Shown: piece by piece, positions 8,252-15,994 of the stretch
Layout: each line of letters begins with the position of its first letter
How positions within the stretch are numbered: position 1 is the first letter of the stretch
DNA from: Nocardioides cremeus
Lineage (GTDB): Bacteria > Actinomycetota > Actinomycetes > Propionibacteriales > Nocardioidaceae
Assembly (NCBI RefSeq): GCF_030518195.1
Contig: NZ_JAULSC010000021.1
Coordinates: 1 to 64,000 of the forward strand
Direction: 5' to 3'
DNA: 64,000 bases
The notes under the pieces: model-generated
The model's database searches: none
Seen by the model: only the letters and a program-made list of their open reading frames with translations
Told to the model about the DNA's origin: nothing
Position numbers and translations under genes: made by a program

Positions 8252-9001
8252 ATGACGACCTGGCTGCCGGCGGGCACGACCAAGACGATGTTCGTGGTGC
8301 GCGCCGACCCGGCGCCACTGCGCGCCGCCGCGCTGCGCGACGAGCTGGCCGGGGCCGGCGCGGTGCGGGTGCAGCTCAACGTCGACGACGAGCACGTCGC
8401 GCCGGCGCTGCGGCTGGCCACCGCCGCCCCGGTGAGCGCGGTGCTCAGCGTCTGGTCCGACCCCGCGCACGACCCGGCCGGCGTGGCCGCGGTCGTCGCC
8501 GACGCGGTCGGGGCGACCTCGGGCTGGGTGGTCGACGAGCGCCGCCGCCTCGACCCCGCCGAGCGCTACGACGGCGCCCGGGCCGAGGAGCTGGCCAACG
8601 TCGCGGTGCTGCGGCGTCCCGCCGACCTCGACCGCGAGACCTGGCTGCACCGGTGGCTGGTCGAGCACACCGGCGTGGCGATCCGCACCCAGGCCACCAC
8701 CGGCTACGTGCAGAACATCTGCACGGCCCCGCTCGGCACACCGGCTCCGGCCGACGAGCGCGTCGAGGCGCTGGTCGAGGAGCTGTTCCCCGCCGCCGCC
8801 GTGCGCGACGTGCACGCCTTCTACGGCAGCGGCGGGGACGACGCCGAGCTGGGCCGGCGCCTCGAGCAGCTGATGGCCAGCGTGGCCCGCATGGGCGCCG
8901 ACCGCGACCTCGACCTGGTGCCGAGCAGCCGGCACCTGTGGGACCTCGCGGACGTGCCGGGGCTCAGCCGCGAGCGCCCAGCGACTCCCAGTAGTCGTTG
9001 A
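8252..9001 (+). CDS. EthD domain-containing protein
   Basis: This 249-residue protein resembles the EthD/dimeric alpha-beta barrel family in its middle section (RRPADLDRETWLHRW, then a His/Gly turn and TTGYVQN). EthD-type proteins are small ferredoxin-like barrels associated with degradation pathways; most have no assigned reaction. The protein appears to be a tandem of two ferredoxin-like halves (roughly residues 10-95 and 110-220). ATG 8252 follows the inositol phosphatase by 26 nt. Its 3' end overlaps the convergent DUF4234 gene by 38 nt. Confidence 0.65.
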   Translation: MTTWLPAGTTKTMFVVRADPAPLRAAALRDELAGAGAVRVQLNVDDEHVAPALRLATAAPVSAVLSVWSDPAHDPAGVAAVVADAVGATSGWVVDERRRLDPAERYDGARAEELANVAVLRRPADLDRETWLHRWLVEHTGVAIRTQATTGYVQNICTAPLGTPAPADERVEALVEELFPAAAVRDVHAFYGSGGDDAELGRRLEQLMASVARMGADRDLDLVPSSRHLWDLADVPGLSRERPATPSSR

Positions 9002-9455
9002 TCGCGCCGTTGGTCTTGACGAACCAGATGATCGGGCCGACCAGGATGAACATGCCCGGGAAGTACCAGAGCCCGGTCACGCCGCTCACCGTGCGCCGGC
9101 GCCCGGCCCGCTCCTGCATCGTGCCGACCTCGGCGGAGGTCAGGTAGGGCATCACGATGCCGACGAAGATGGCGAGCACCAGGGCGACCACGCCGCCGAT
9201 GCCCTGCCCGGTGTGGCGCTTCATCTCCTCGTGCACCTTGAACCACCAGTACCAGCCGTAGATCCCGAAGGTCACCACGAAGAGCAGCATCGCCACCCCG
9301 GTGCTGCGCACCTCGCCGACCGGCCCCTGGCCGGGCACCGGCGGCTGGGGCTGGGCGTAGGCCTGCGGCGCGTACCCGTAGGGCGGCGGCGGCTGGGCCG
9401 GCTGCGGCTCTCCCGACGGGGGCGGAGGCGGCGGGAAGGGGTTCTGCTCGGACAC
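8964..9455 (-). CDS. DUF4234 domain membrane protein
   Basis: This 163-residue protein has a Pro/Gln/Tyr-rich disordered N-terminus (NPFPPPPPPSGEPQP onward, about 45 residues). A membrane domain follows with helices at about 53-73 (VAMLLFVVTFGIYGWYWWF), 88-106 and 138-155. The TFGIYGWYWW segment and the downstream NGAINDYW are typical of DUF4234. Function is unknown; cytoplasmic Pro-rich tails of this kind often mediate protein contacts. GTG 9455 is chosen because GGAGG lies 6 nt upstream. Confidence 0.8.
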   Translation of the reverse strand: MSEQNPFPPPPPPSGEPQPAQPPPPYGYAPQAYAQPQPPVPGQGPVGEVRSTGVAMLLFVVTFGIYGWYWWFKVHEEMKRHTGQGIGGVVALVLAIFVGIVMPYLTSAEVGTMQERAGRRRTVSGVTGLWYFPGMFILVGPIIWFVKTNGAINDYWESLGARG

Positions 9456-9670
9456 GGGTGGCCTCCACGGTGCGGGCTGGGACGGATCTGGGGTGGGACA
9501 GGTCTGGTCGGCCGACCCTACCGACCCTCGGCTGCGACCGACGTAGTCCGTTCGGGCCATGCCCCGCCCCGGTCGGACAGATCTCGGCGTCGAGCGGCCG
9601 GAACAGGCCCGGAGACCCCCCGGACCGCCGCGAGGGAGCCCACAGTGGACCCCACGTCATCCCCCGGCGT

Positions 9671-9710
9671 CGCTCCACCTCCCCCCGCCCCCCCCGCTCC
9701 ACCTCCCCCC
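9671..9710. repeat. C-rich 16-bp direct repeat; minus strand could form a G-quadruplex
   Basis: CGCTCCACCTCCCCCC occurs at 9671-9686 and again at 9695-9710, separated by a run of eight C and flanking G. The minus strand thus has G runs of 6, 8 and 6 within 30 nt. It lies in the 280-bp region between the divergent DUF4234 and DUF1800 genes, so it could affect the promoter or leader of either. Confidence 0.55.
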
Positions 9711-9735
9711 GCTCCGGCCCTGAGAAGAGGTCCCC

Positions 9736-11196
9736 GTGCCGTCGCCGTACGCACCCGGTCGCTACCGGACCACCCCCACGCTCGGGGGTGCCGCCCGGCA
9801 CCTGGCACTGCGCTTCTCCTACGGGCTGACCCCCGAGCTCGTCACCTCGGTCAAGCGCGCCGGCGGCGGGCTCGCCTGGTTCGACGCCCAGCTCGACCGG
9901 CCCTACGACGCCGCCGCCGACGCCCGGCTGTGCGACTGGTGGCCCGACCTGCACCTCGACGCCGCCACCATCTGGCAGCGCCAGGTCAGCGGCGGGCGCG
10001 GCACGTGGGAGGTGATGGCCGACTACGCCCGGCGCCTGCTGGTGCGCCGGATGACCTCGACCCACCAGGTGCACGAGGTGATGACCGACTTCTGGGAGTC
10101 GCACCTGCACGTGCCGGCCAACGGCGACGCGCAGGGCGTGTGGCGCTCGTCGTACGGCGACGTCGTGCGCCGCCACGCCCTGGGCCGTTTCGACGAGCTG
10201 CTCGTCGAGGCCATCACGCACCCGGCGATGCTGGTCTTCCTCGACAACGCCACCTCGACGAAGTCGCACCCCAACGAGAACCTCGGCCGCGAGCTGCTCG
10301 AGCTGCACACCGTCGGCGTCGGCGCGCACACCGAGGACGACGTCAAGGCCTCGGCGCGCATCCTCACCGGCTGGCGCGTCGACCTGTGGCGCACCTGGGA
10401 GGCCTCCTACTCGCCGAAGGACCACTGGACCGGTCCGGTCGCGGTCGGCGACTTCCGCGACGCCAACGCCGACCCCGACGGCCGCGCCCTGACCCGCCGC
10501 TACCTGCGCCACCTGGCCCGGCAGCCCGCCACCGCGCGGCGCATCGCGCGCAGGCTGGCGGTCAAGTTCATCAGCGACACCCCCTCCGAGCAGGTCGTCG
10601 ACGAGCTCGCGGCGGTCTACCTGGCCAACGACACCGCGGTGGTGCCGGTGCTGCGCGCGCTGGTGCGCACCCAGGAGTTCCGCCAGGCCAAGGGCCAGAA
10701 GCTGCGCGACCCCGCCGAGGACGTCGTGGCCTCCTACCGCGCGCTCGGCGCGCGCGTGGTCGCGCCGCAAGCCGGCGACCACGCCGCCAACGCGGTGCTG
10801 TGGCAGAGCGACGCCGTCGGGCTGCGCCCGGCCGCCTGGCCCCGCCCCGACGGCCCGCCCCTGCACGGCGACCCGTGGGCCTCCCCCAGCCGGGCGCTGG
10901 CCTCGATGGACGTGCACTGGTCGCTGGCCGGCGGCTGGTGGCCCAAGAAGGGCGTCACCTGGCAGTCCCCCCAGGACTGGACCCCCGAGCTGCCCATCGA
11001 GTTCCGCGACCTGGTCGACCACCTCTCCCGCGCCGTGCACGGGCGCCGCTCGAGCCGCCAGCTGCTGCGCGCGGCGTGCGAGGCGGTCGAGGCCCGGCCC
11101 GGTGAGCGGATCACCCGTGACCACCGGCTGATGGCCTGGCAGTTCAACCGGCTGCTGGGCGTGCTGCTCGACCACCCGCACCACTACCACCGCTGA
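9736..11196 (+). CDS. DUF1800 domain-containing protein
   Basis: The 486-residue protein matches the DUF1800 family, with the early segment HLALRFSYG, FWESHLHVP, the strongly conserved NENLGRELLELHTVGVG and ILTGW, and later AVKFISD. The family is almost always encoded directly before a DUF1501 protein, as here (10 nt gap). Its biochemical role is not established. I see no clear signal peptide. It starts at GTG 9736 after AGAAGAGG. The upstream 280 bp contain only the C-rich repeat described separately. Confidence 0.88.
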   Translation: MPSPYAPGRYRTTPTLGGAARHLALRFSYGLTPELVTSVKRAGGGLAWFDAQLDRPYDAAADARLCDWWPDLHLDAATIWQRQVSGGRGTWEVMADYARRLLVRRMTSTHQVHEVMTDFWESHLHVPANGDAQGVWRSSYGDVVRRHALGRFDELLVEAITHPAMLVFLDNATSTKSHPNENLGRELLELHTVGVGAHTEDDVKASARILTGWRVDLWRTWEASYSPKDHWTGPVAVGDFRDANADPDGRALTRRYLRHLARQPATARRIARRLAVKFISDTPSEQVVDELAAVYLANDTAVVPVLRALVRTQEFRQAKGQKLRDPAEDVVASYRALGARVVAPQAGDHAANAVLWQSDAVGLRPAAWPRPDGPPLHGDPWASPSRALASMDVHWSLAGGWWPKKGVTWQSPQDWTPELPIEFRDLVDHLSRAVHGRRSSRQLLRAACEAVEARPGERITRDHRLMAWQFNRLLGVLLDHPHHYHR

Positions 11197-11206
11197 GGAC
11201 CCCCCT

Positions 11207-12505
11207 TTGAGCACCCCCCAGCTCACCGTCCCCGGCAGCCCCGCCCCCTGCGGCTGCCCCGAGTACGCCGCCCTGTCGCGGCGCGGCCTGCTGCGCGGCC
11301 TCGGCGCCGCCGGGCTCACCTGGAGCGTCGGCTCCGCCGTGGTCAGCGCTGCCGGCCCGGCCGCCGCGGCCGCACCGACCGCGGCGACGACGTCGACCAC
11401 CGGCGCCGGCTCGGTGCTGGTCGTGCTGTCGCTGCGCGGCGCGGCCGACGGGCTCTCGCTCGTCGTGCCCCACGGCGACCCGGCCTACTACGCGGCGCGC
11501 CCCCGGATCGCCGTACCGGCCGAGAAGCTGCTGGTGCCCGACGGCTTCTTCGGCCTGCACCCCTCGCTCGAGCCGCTGCTGCCGCTGTGGCGCTCGGGGC
11601 GGCTGGCCGCGGTGCACGGCACCGGCCTGCCGGTGGTCAATCGGTCGCACTTCGCGGCGATGGAGGCCGTCGAGGACGCCGCGCCGGGCTCCACCGAGCG
11701 GGTCGGCTGGCTCAACCGGCTGCTCGGCGAGCTGCCCGGCTCCTCCCCGCTGCAGGGCCTCGCGGCCGGTCGGGCCGAGGTGCCCACCTCGCTCTTCGGC
11801 CCCGAGCCGGTGATGGGATTCCGCTCCCTCGACCAGACCGGCATCGCCGGCGACGACCAGTGGGACCCCAACGGCACCCGGGTGCGCTCGCTGGAGCGGA
11901 TGTGGAAGAAGTCGCCGACCTCGATGGGACGCGCCTTCCGCTCGGCGATGCAGGCGGTCGGCGACCTCGAGCCGGCGCGGGCGCAGGCCGACCGCAACGC
12001 GTCGTACCCCGACGACGACCTGGGTCGCGCCCTGGCCTCGGTCTCGCGCACGCTGCGCGGCGACGTGGGCGTCTCGCTGGTCACCGTCGATCACGGCGAC
12101 TGGGACATGCACACCGACCTCGGCACCCTGGCCTGGGGCCGGATGCGCCGCGAGGGCGACTCCCTGGCCCGCGGCATCGCCGCCTTCTTCGACGACCTCG
12201 GGCCCGTCGCCGACCGGGTCACGCTGGTGACGGTCTCGGAGTTCGGGCGCCGGGTCGCCGAGAACGCCAACCACGGCCTCGACCACGGCTGGGGCACCGT
12301 GATGCTCCTGGCCGGGGCCGGAGTCCGCGGCGGCTACCACGGCTCCTGGACGCCGCTGGGCTCCGGCCTCGACGCCGACGTGCCCGTCACCACCGACTAC
12401 CGCTCCGTGCTCGCCGAGGTCGTCGCCGCCCGCACCCCCGCCTCCCCCGCCGTCGTCTTCCCCGGCTTCCAGCGCCAGCGCGTCGGGGCGATGCTCGGCC
12501 AGTGA
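11207..12505 (+). CDS. DUF1501 domain-containing protein, Tat-exported
   Basis: This 432-residue protein begins at TTG 11207. It has a twin-arginine motif SRRGLLRGLG at residues 24-33 followed by an Ala-rich hydrophobic stretch, so it should be exported folded through Tat. The rest matches DUF1501, a relative of the alkaline phosphatase/sulfatase fold: VLSLRGAADGLS, HGTGLPVVNRSHF, DHGDWDMHTDLG and FGRRVAENANHGLDHGWG. The conserved Asp/His residues could bind metal. It is coupled to the DUF1800 gene, and the pair probably acts together, perhaps with the DUF1501 partner outside the membrane. Confidence 0.87.
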   Translation: MSTPQLTVPGSPAPCGCPEYAALSRRGLLRGLGAAGLTWSVGSAVVSAAGPAAAAAPTAATTSTTGAGSVLVVLSLRGAADGLSLVVPHGDPAYYAARPRIAVPAEKLLVPDGFFGLHPSLEPLLPLWRSGRLAAVHGTGLPVVNRSHFAAMEAVEDAAPGSTERVGWLNRLLGELPGSSPLQGLAAGRAEVPTSLFGPEPVMGFRSLDQTGIAGDDQWDPNGTRVRSLERMWKKSPTSMGRAFRSAMQAVGDLEPARAQADRNASYPDDDLGRALASVSRTLRGDVGVSLVTVDHGDWDMHTDLGTLAWGRMRREGDSLARGIAAFFDDLGPVADRVTLVTVSEFGRRVAENANHGLDHGWGTVMLLAGAGVRGGYHGSWTPLGSGLDADVPVTTDYRSVLAEVVAARTPASPAVVFPGFQRQRVGAMLGQ

Positions 12506-12511
12506 GGCTGC

Positions 12512-12536
12512 GGTTTCCCCGGGTACCCGGGGAACC
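12512..12536. terminator. Hairpin terminator after the DUF1800/DUF1501 pair
   Basis: A palindrome built around CCCCGGGTACCCGGGG, extended by TT/AA and GG/CC with one bulged T, begins 6 nt after the DUF1501 stop. It lacks a T-run, as is common in high-GC actinobacteria, and lies between convergent genes. Confidence 0.65.
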
Positions 12537-12544
12537 CGTTCGAG

Positions 12545-12593
12545 TGACCCTCCAGGCACCCCCGACCCCGCTCGGCCGGTGCCTGAGGGGTCA
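12545..12593. terminator. Hairpin terminator of the 60-residue membrane protein gene
   Basis: Arms TGACCCTCCAGGCACC and GGTGCCTGAGGGGTCA pair over 16 positions with one wobble and one mismatch, and a short inner CCGA/TCGG stem caps the loop. The right arm includes the stop codon of the minus-strand gene ending at 12591. It serves that gene and possibly the convergent one too. Confidence 0.6.
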
Positions 12594-12773
12594 GTCGACC
12601 TGGCGGGTCTCGTGTGAGGCGGCCTCGGCGACTCGTCGGTGCAGGCGGGCCCGCACCTCGTCGGGGCTCAGGCGGGTACGCCGCCGCTGGTCGCGCGCGA
12701 CCACCGCCCCGGTCGCGGCCACCCCGGCCAGCCCGGCCACGCCCAGCACCTTCCACACCCTGCTCGCCCTCAT
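12591..12773 (-). CDS. Small single-pass membrane protein, unknown function
   Basis: This 60-residue protein has one hydrophobic segment (about 7-26, VWKVLGVAGLAGVAATGAVV). A strongly basic region RDQRRRTR follows, then an amphipathic helix rich in Arg/Glu/His. A GGGAGAG ribosome-binding site lies 8 nt before ATG 12773, which supports real translation. By the positive-inside rule the C-terminus should be cytoplasmic. Its start is only 18 bp from the start of the divergent cysteine-hydrolase-like gene, so their promoters must overlap the opposing coding sequences or leaders. Confidence 0.7.
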   Translation of the reverse strand: MRASRVWKVLGVAGLAGVAATGAVVARDQRRRTRLSPDEVRARLHRRVAEAASHETRQVD

Positions 12774-12791
12774 GGCCCAGACTCTCCCACC

Positions 12792-13439
12792 ATGGAGCAC
12801 CCACGACACCGTGGCCCGGGTCGGCACCGCGCGGGCGGCGGGATCGGCCTCGACGAGGCCGTCGAGCTCACCCGCACCGGCGACCTGTGGCTCTTCCGCG
12901 GCCGCTCGGCGGCCGACCAGGCGATCCGGGTGCTGACCAACGCCCCCGTCAACCACGTCGGGATGGCCGTGGTGATCGACGACCTGCCGCCGCTGATGTG
13001 GCACGCCGAGCTGGGCAAGGGCCTGCTCGACGTGTGGAGCGGCAAGCACCAGCGCGGGGTCCAGCTGCACGACCTGCGCGAGGCCGTGGGCCAGTGGACG
13101 GGGCGCTACGAGCAGCGGGCGTGGCTGCGCCAGCTCGACGCCGAGGTCACCCCGGCCATGGAGGACGCGCTGCTGAGCAGCATCGCCCGCCTCGACGGCA
13201 CCCCCTTCCCCAGCACCGCGGCGCTCGTGGGCCGCTGGGCCCGGGGTCGGGTACGCCGCGCGGCGCCGGCCGAGCTGACCTACTGCGCCGAGGTGGTCGC
13301 GACGGCGTACGTCGCCATGGGGCTGCTGCCCGACGACCTGCCCAGCAACTACTACGACCCGGGCCGGTTCTGGTCGGGCGACGACCTCGAGCTGCGCCAC
13401 GGAGCCCGTCTCGGCGAGGAGGTCGCGGTCGACGTGTGA
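12792..13439 (+). CDS. Permuted papain-like hydrolase (YiiX/NlpC-P60-like)
   Basis: In this 215-residue protein the motif order fits circularly permuted papain-fold enzymes of the YiiX/YebB type. An N-terminal region (DLWLFRGRSAADQAIR) leads to a conserved His in NHVGM at about residue 55, and the catalytic Cys lies late, in LTYCAEVVATAYVAMG at about residue 165. Such proteins cleave amide or ester bonds of peptidoglycan peptides or lipids; the substrate here is unknown. No signal peptide is visible, so a cytoplasmic role is likely. ATG 12792 is preferred although the frame is open 153 nt further upstream, because that extension would run through the divergent gene. Confidence 0.65.
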   Translation: MEHPRHRGPGRHRAGGGIGLDEAVELTRTGDLWLFRGRSAADQAIRVLTNAPVNHVGMAVVIDDLPPLMWHAELGKGLLDVWSGKHQRGVQLHDLREAVGQWTGRYEQRAWLRQLDAEVTPAMEDALLSSIARLDGTPFPSTAALVGRWARGRVRRAAPAELTYCAEVVATAYVAMGLLPDDLPSNYYDPGRFWSGDDLELRHGARLGEEVAVDV

Positions 13440-13604
13440 GCCGAGCGGCCCCGCTTTGGGCGCCGGCCACAACGGCGACTGGTCGGGCCGCCACGGGCTG
13501 CGCGGCAGCAGCGGTGCGGGTGCCCCACGCGTGGTGCGCGGGGGCATGATGGAGGCGACCGCTCCTCGTCCCCCGAGGCGCCACCCGATCCGAGAGAGGC
13601 CCGG

Positions 13605-14756
13605 ATGCAGCTTGCCCTGTCCGCCGAGGACCAGAAGTTCCGCGAGGAGATGCGCACCTTCTTCACCACCGAGGTGTCCGAGGACATCCGGCGCGCGGTG
13701 ATCGAGGGACGTGAGCTCTCCAAGGAGCAGATCGTCGAGAGCCAGCAGACGCTCAACAAGGCCGGGCTCGCCGTGCCGCACTGGCCCACCGAGTGGGGCG
13801 GCCAGGACTGGAGCGACCTGCAGCGCCACATCTGGAACGAGGAGATGCAGCGCGCCGGCGTGCCCACGCCGCTGGCCTTCAACGCCAGCATGATCGGCCC
13901 GGTGATCGCCCAGTTCGGCAGCCAGGAGATCAAGGAGCGGTTCCTGCCCAAGACCGCCAACCTCGACATCTGGTGGAGCCAGGGCTTCTCCGAGCCCGAC
14001 GCCGGCTCCGACCTCGCCAGCCTGCGCACCACCGCGGTCAAGGACGGCGACGACTGGGTCGTCAACGGCCAGAAGACCTGGACCACGCTGGGCCAGCACG
14101 GCGACTGGATCTTCACGCTCGTGCGCACCGACCCCGACGTGAAGAAGCAGGCCGGCATCTCGATGCTGCTCATCGACATGACCAGCCCCGGGCTGACCGT
14201 GCGCCCCATCGAGCTGATCGACGGCGGCCACGAGGTCAACGAGGTCTGGTTCGAGGACGTGCGGGTGCCGGCCGACAACATGGTCGGCGAGCTCAACAGC
14301 GGCTGGACGATCGCGAAGTTCCTGCTCGGCAACGAGCGGGTCGGCGTCGCGCCGGTCGGGACCACCAAGCGCGTCCTGGCCCGCGCCAAGTCGCTGGCCG
14401 GCGAGCGGGCCTCCGAGCCGCTGCTCGCGGCCCGCATCGCCGAGCTCGAGAACGACCTGCTGGCCCTCGAGCTGACCGCGCTGCGCGTGGTCGCCCACTC
14501 CGCCGACGGCGAGCCGCACCCGGCCTCGTCGGTGCTCAAGCTGCGCGGCACCGAGCTGCAGCAGGCGGTCAGCGAGCTGATGGTCGACCTCGCGGGCCCC
14601 GCGAGCATCGCCTCCGGCGCGGGTGCCGACAGCGCCCTCGAGGAGTGGACGCACCACACCACGCCGACGTACCTCAACCTGCGCAAGGCCTCGATCTACG
14701 GCGGGTCCAACGAGATCCAGCGCCAGATCATCGCCCGCACGATCCTGGGACTCTGA
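13605..14756 (+). CDS. Acyl-CoA dehydrogenase, alpha-type subunit of a probable heteromer
   Basis: This 383-residue flavoprotein has the usual three-part ACAD layout. FAD/substrate signatures are WSQGFSEPDAGSDLASLRT (about 125-143) and GQKTWTT. The C-terminal loop reads IYGGSNEIQRQIIARTILGL. The catalytic Glu of homotetrameric ACADs lies in YEGT at that place; here it is YGGS. That change is typical of the larger subunit of alpha2beta2 enzymes described for actinobacterial steroid side-chain degradation, where the base lies elsewhere. The partner starts 9 nt downstream. ATG 13605 follows GAGAGAGG. Confidence 0.85.
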   Translation: MQLALSAEDQKFREEMRTFFTTEVSEDIRRAVIEGRELSKEQIVESQQTLNKAGLAVPHWPTEWGGQDWSDLQRHIWNEEMQRAGVPTPLAFNASMIGPVIAQFGSQEIKERFLPKTANLDIWWSQGFSEPDAGSDLASLRTTAVKDGDDWVVNGQKTWTTLGQHGDWIFTLVRTDPDVKKQAGISMLLIDMTSPGLTVRPIELIDGGHEVNEVWFEDVRVPADNMVGELNSGWTIAKFLLGNERVGVAPVGTTKRVLARAKSLAGERASEPLLAARIAELENDLLALELTALRVVAHSADGEPHPASSVLKLRGTELQQAVSELMVDLAGPASIASGAGADSALEEWTHHTTPTYLNLRKASIYGGSNEIQRQIIARTILGL

Positions 14757-14765
14757 GGAGCAGAC

Positions 14766-15911
14766 ATGGACTTCACCTACGACGACGAGCAGAACGCCCT
14801 CCGCGACGCGGTGCGCGGCCTGCTGACCAAGGCGTACGGCGACTTCGAGCAGCGCCGCCAGACCACCAAGGCCGACCCGGGCTTCTCCGAGAAGACCTGG
14901 ACCCAGATGGCCGAGATGGGCCTGCTGGGCCTGCCGTTCTCGGAGGACGACGGCGGCGTGGGCGCCGGGCCGGTCGAGATCGCGATCGTGTGCCAGGAGC
15001 TGGGCCGCGTGGTCGCCCCCGAGCCCTACGTGACCGCGGTGGTGCTCGCCGGCGGCCTGGTGCAGGCCTGCGGCAGCGCCGAGCAGCGCAGCGAGCTCCT
15101 CGGCTCGCTGGCCTCCGCTGAGCGGCTGCTGGCCTTCGCCCACGACGAGCCGGGCTCGCGCTGGGCCCCGACCGCCTCCGCGGTCACCGCCACCGACGAC
15201 GGCGGCTCGTGGAGCCTGAGCGGCACCAAGGAGCCGGTCGTGCAGGGCGCCCGGGCCGAGACCCTCGTGGTCAGCGCCCGGCTGCCCGACGGCGGCACCG
15301 GCCTCTTCGTCGTCGACGGCGAGGCGGCCACCCGCAGCGCCTATCCGACGTACGACGGTGGCCGCGTGGCCAAGGTGGTGCTCGACGCCACCCCGGCCAC
15401 GCCGCTGGGCGAGCCGGGCCGCGACCTGACCGACAGCATCGCCACGATCCTCGACCTGGGCCGCATCATGGTCGGCAACCAGGCGATCGGGGCGATGGAG
15501 GTCGCGCTGGCGCAGACCACGTCGTACCTCAAGAGCCGCAAGCAGTTCGGGGTGCCGCTCAGCACCTTCCAGGCGCTGACCTTCCGGGCCGCCGACATGT
15601 ACGTCTCGCTCGAGCTGGCCACCAGCCTCGTGCAGTGGGCCACGATGGTCGTCGAGAGCGGCGACGCGGTCGCCGTGCGCGACGCCGCGGCGCGCGCCGG
15701 GCTGCAGGTCAGCCGGGCCGGACGCCACGTGGGCCAGGAGGCCATCCAGCTGCACGGCGGCATCGGCATGACCGCCGAGTACGCCGTGGGCTCCTACATG
15801 TCGGTGCTGACGATGCTCGAGCACCTGCTCGGCGACGGCAGCCACCACCTCGGCGGGCTCGCGGAGCGCGTCACCGACCACGAGGACCTCGACCCGCTGG
15901 CCATCGCCTGA
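14766..15911 (+). CDS. Acyl-CoA dehydrogenase, beta-type subunit of a probable heteromer
   Basis: This 381-residue ACAD-fold protein is encoded 9 nt after the alpha-type gene. N-terminal helices and the middle beta domain are recognisable, but the GSD motif is degraded (FAHDEPGSRW). The C-terminal domain has RKQFGVPLSTFQAL and QLHGGIGMTAEY but no YEGT-like loop. This pattern matches partner subunits of heterotetrameric acyl-CoA dehydrogenases that contribute part of the FAD site without a full active site. The substrate is not predictable. A strong hairpin 25 nt downstream ends the transcript. Confidence 0.82.
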   Translation: MDFTYDDEQNALRDAVRGLLTKAYGDFEQRRQTTKADPGFSEKTWTQMAEMGLLGLPFSEDDGGVGAGPVEIAIVCQELGRVVAPEPYVTAVVLAGGLVQACGSAEQRSELLGSLASAERLLAFAHDEPGSRWAPTASAVTATDDGGSWSLSGTKEPVVQGARAETLVVSARLPDGGTGLFVVDGEAATRSAYPTYDGGRVAKVVLDATPATPLGEPGRDLTDSIATILDLGRIMVGNQAIGAMEVALAQTTSYLKSRKQFGVPLSTFQALTFRAADMYVSLELATSLVQWATMVVESGDAVAVRDAAARAGLQVSRAGRHVGQEAIQLHGGIGMTAEYAVGSYMSVLTMLEHLLGDGSHHLGGLAERVTDHEDLDPLAIA

Positions 15912-15936
15912 CCCTGGTCCGACCTGACCGACGGCC

Positions 15937-15973
15937 ACGGCCGGGTGGCGCCCACGGGGCGCCGCCCGGCCGT
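15937..15973 (+). terminator. Hairpin terminator after the acyl-CoA dehydrogenase pair
   Basis: A 16-bp stem (ACGGCCGGGTGGCGCC against GGCGCCGCCCGGCCGT, one G-U wobble) with a 5-nt loop follows the beta-type subunit gene by 25 nt. There is no T-tract. Confidence 0.7.
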
Positions 15974-15994
15974 CGCTGTGCCTAGGCTCCTGCC

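Noticed and set aside
12591..15938. Very long minus-strand open frame (over 1100 codons) through the acyl-CoA dehydrogenase pair
   Set aside because: It is a mirror frame of two well-conserved plus-strand genes in high-GC DNA; only its last 60 codons form a gene with its own ribosome-binding site. Similar long frames antisense to fusA, the glgC/glgA region and the DUF1800 pair were rejected for the same reason.
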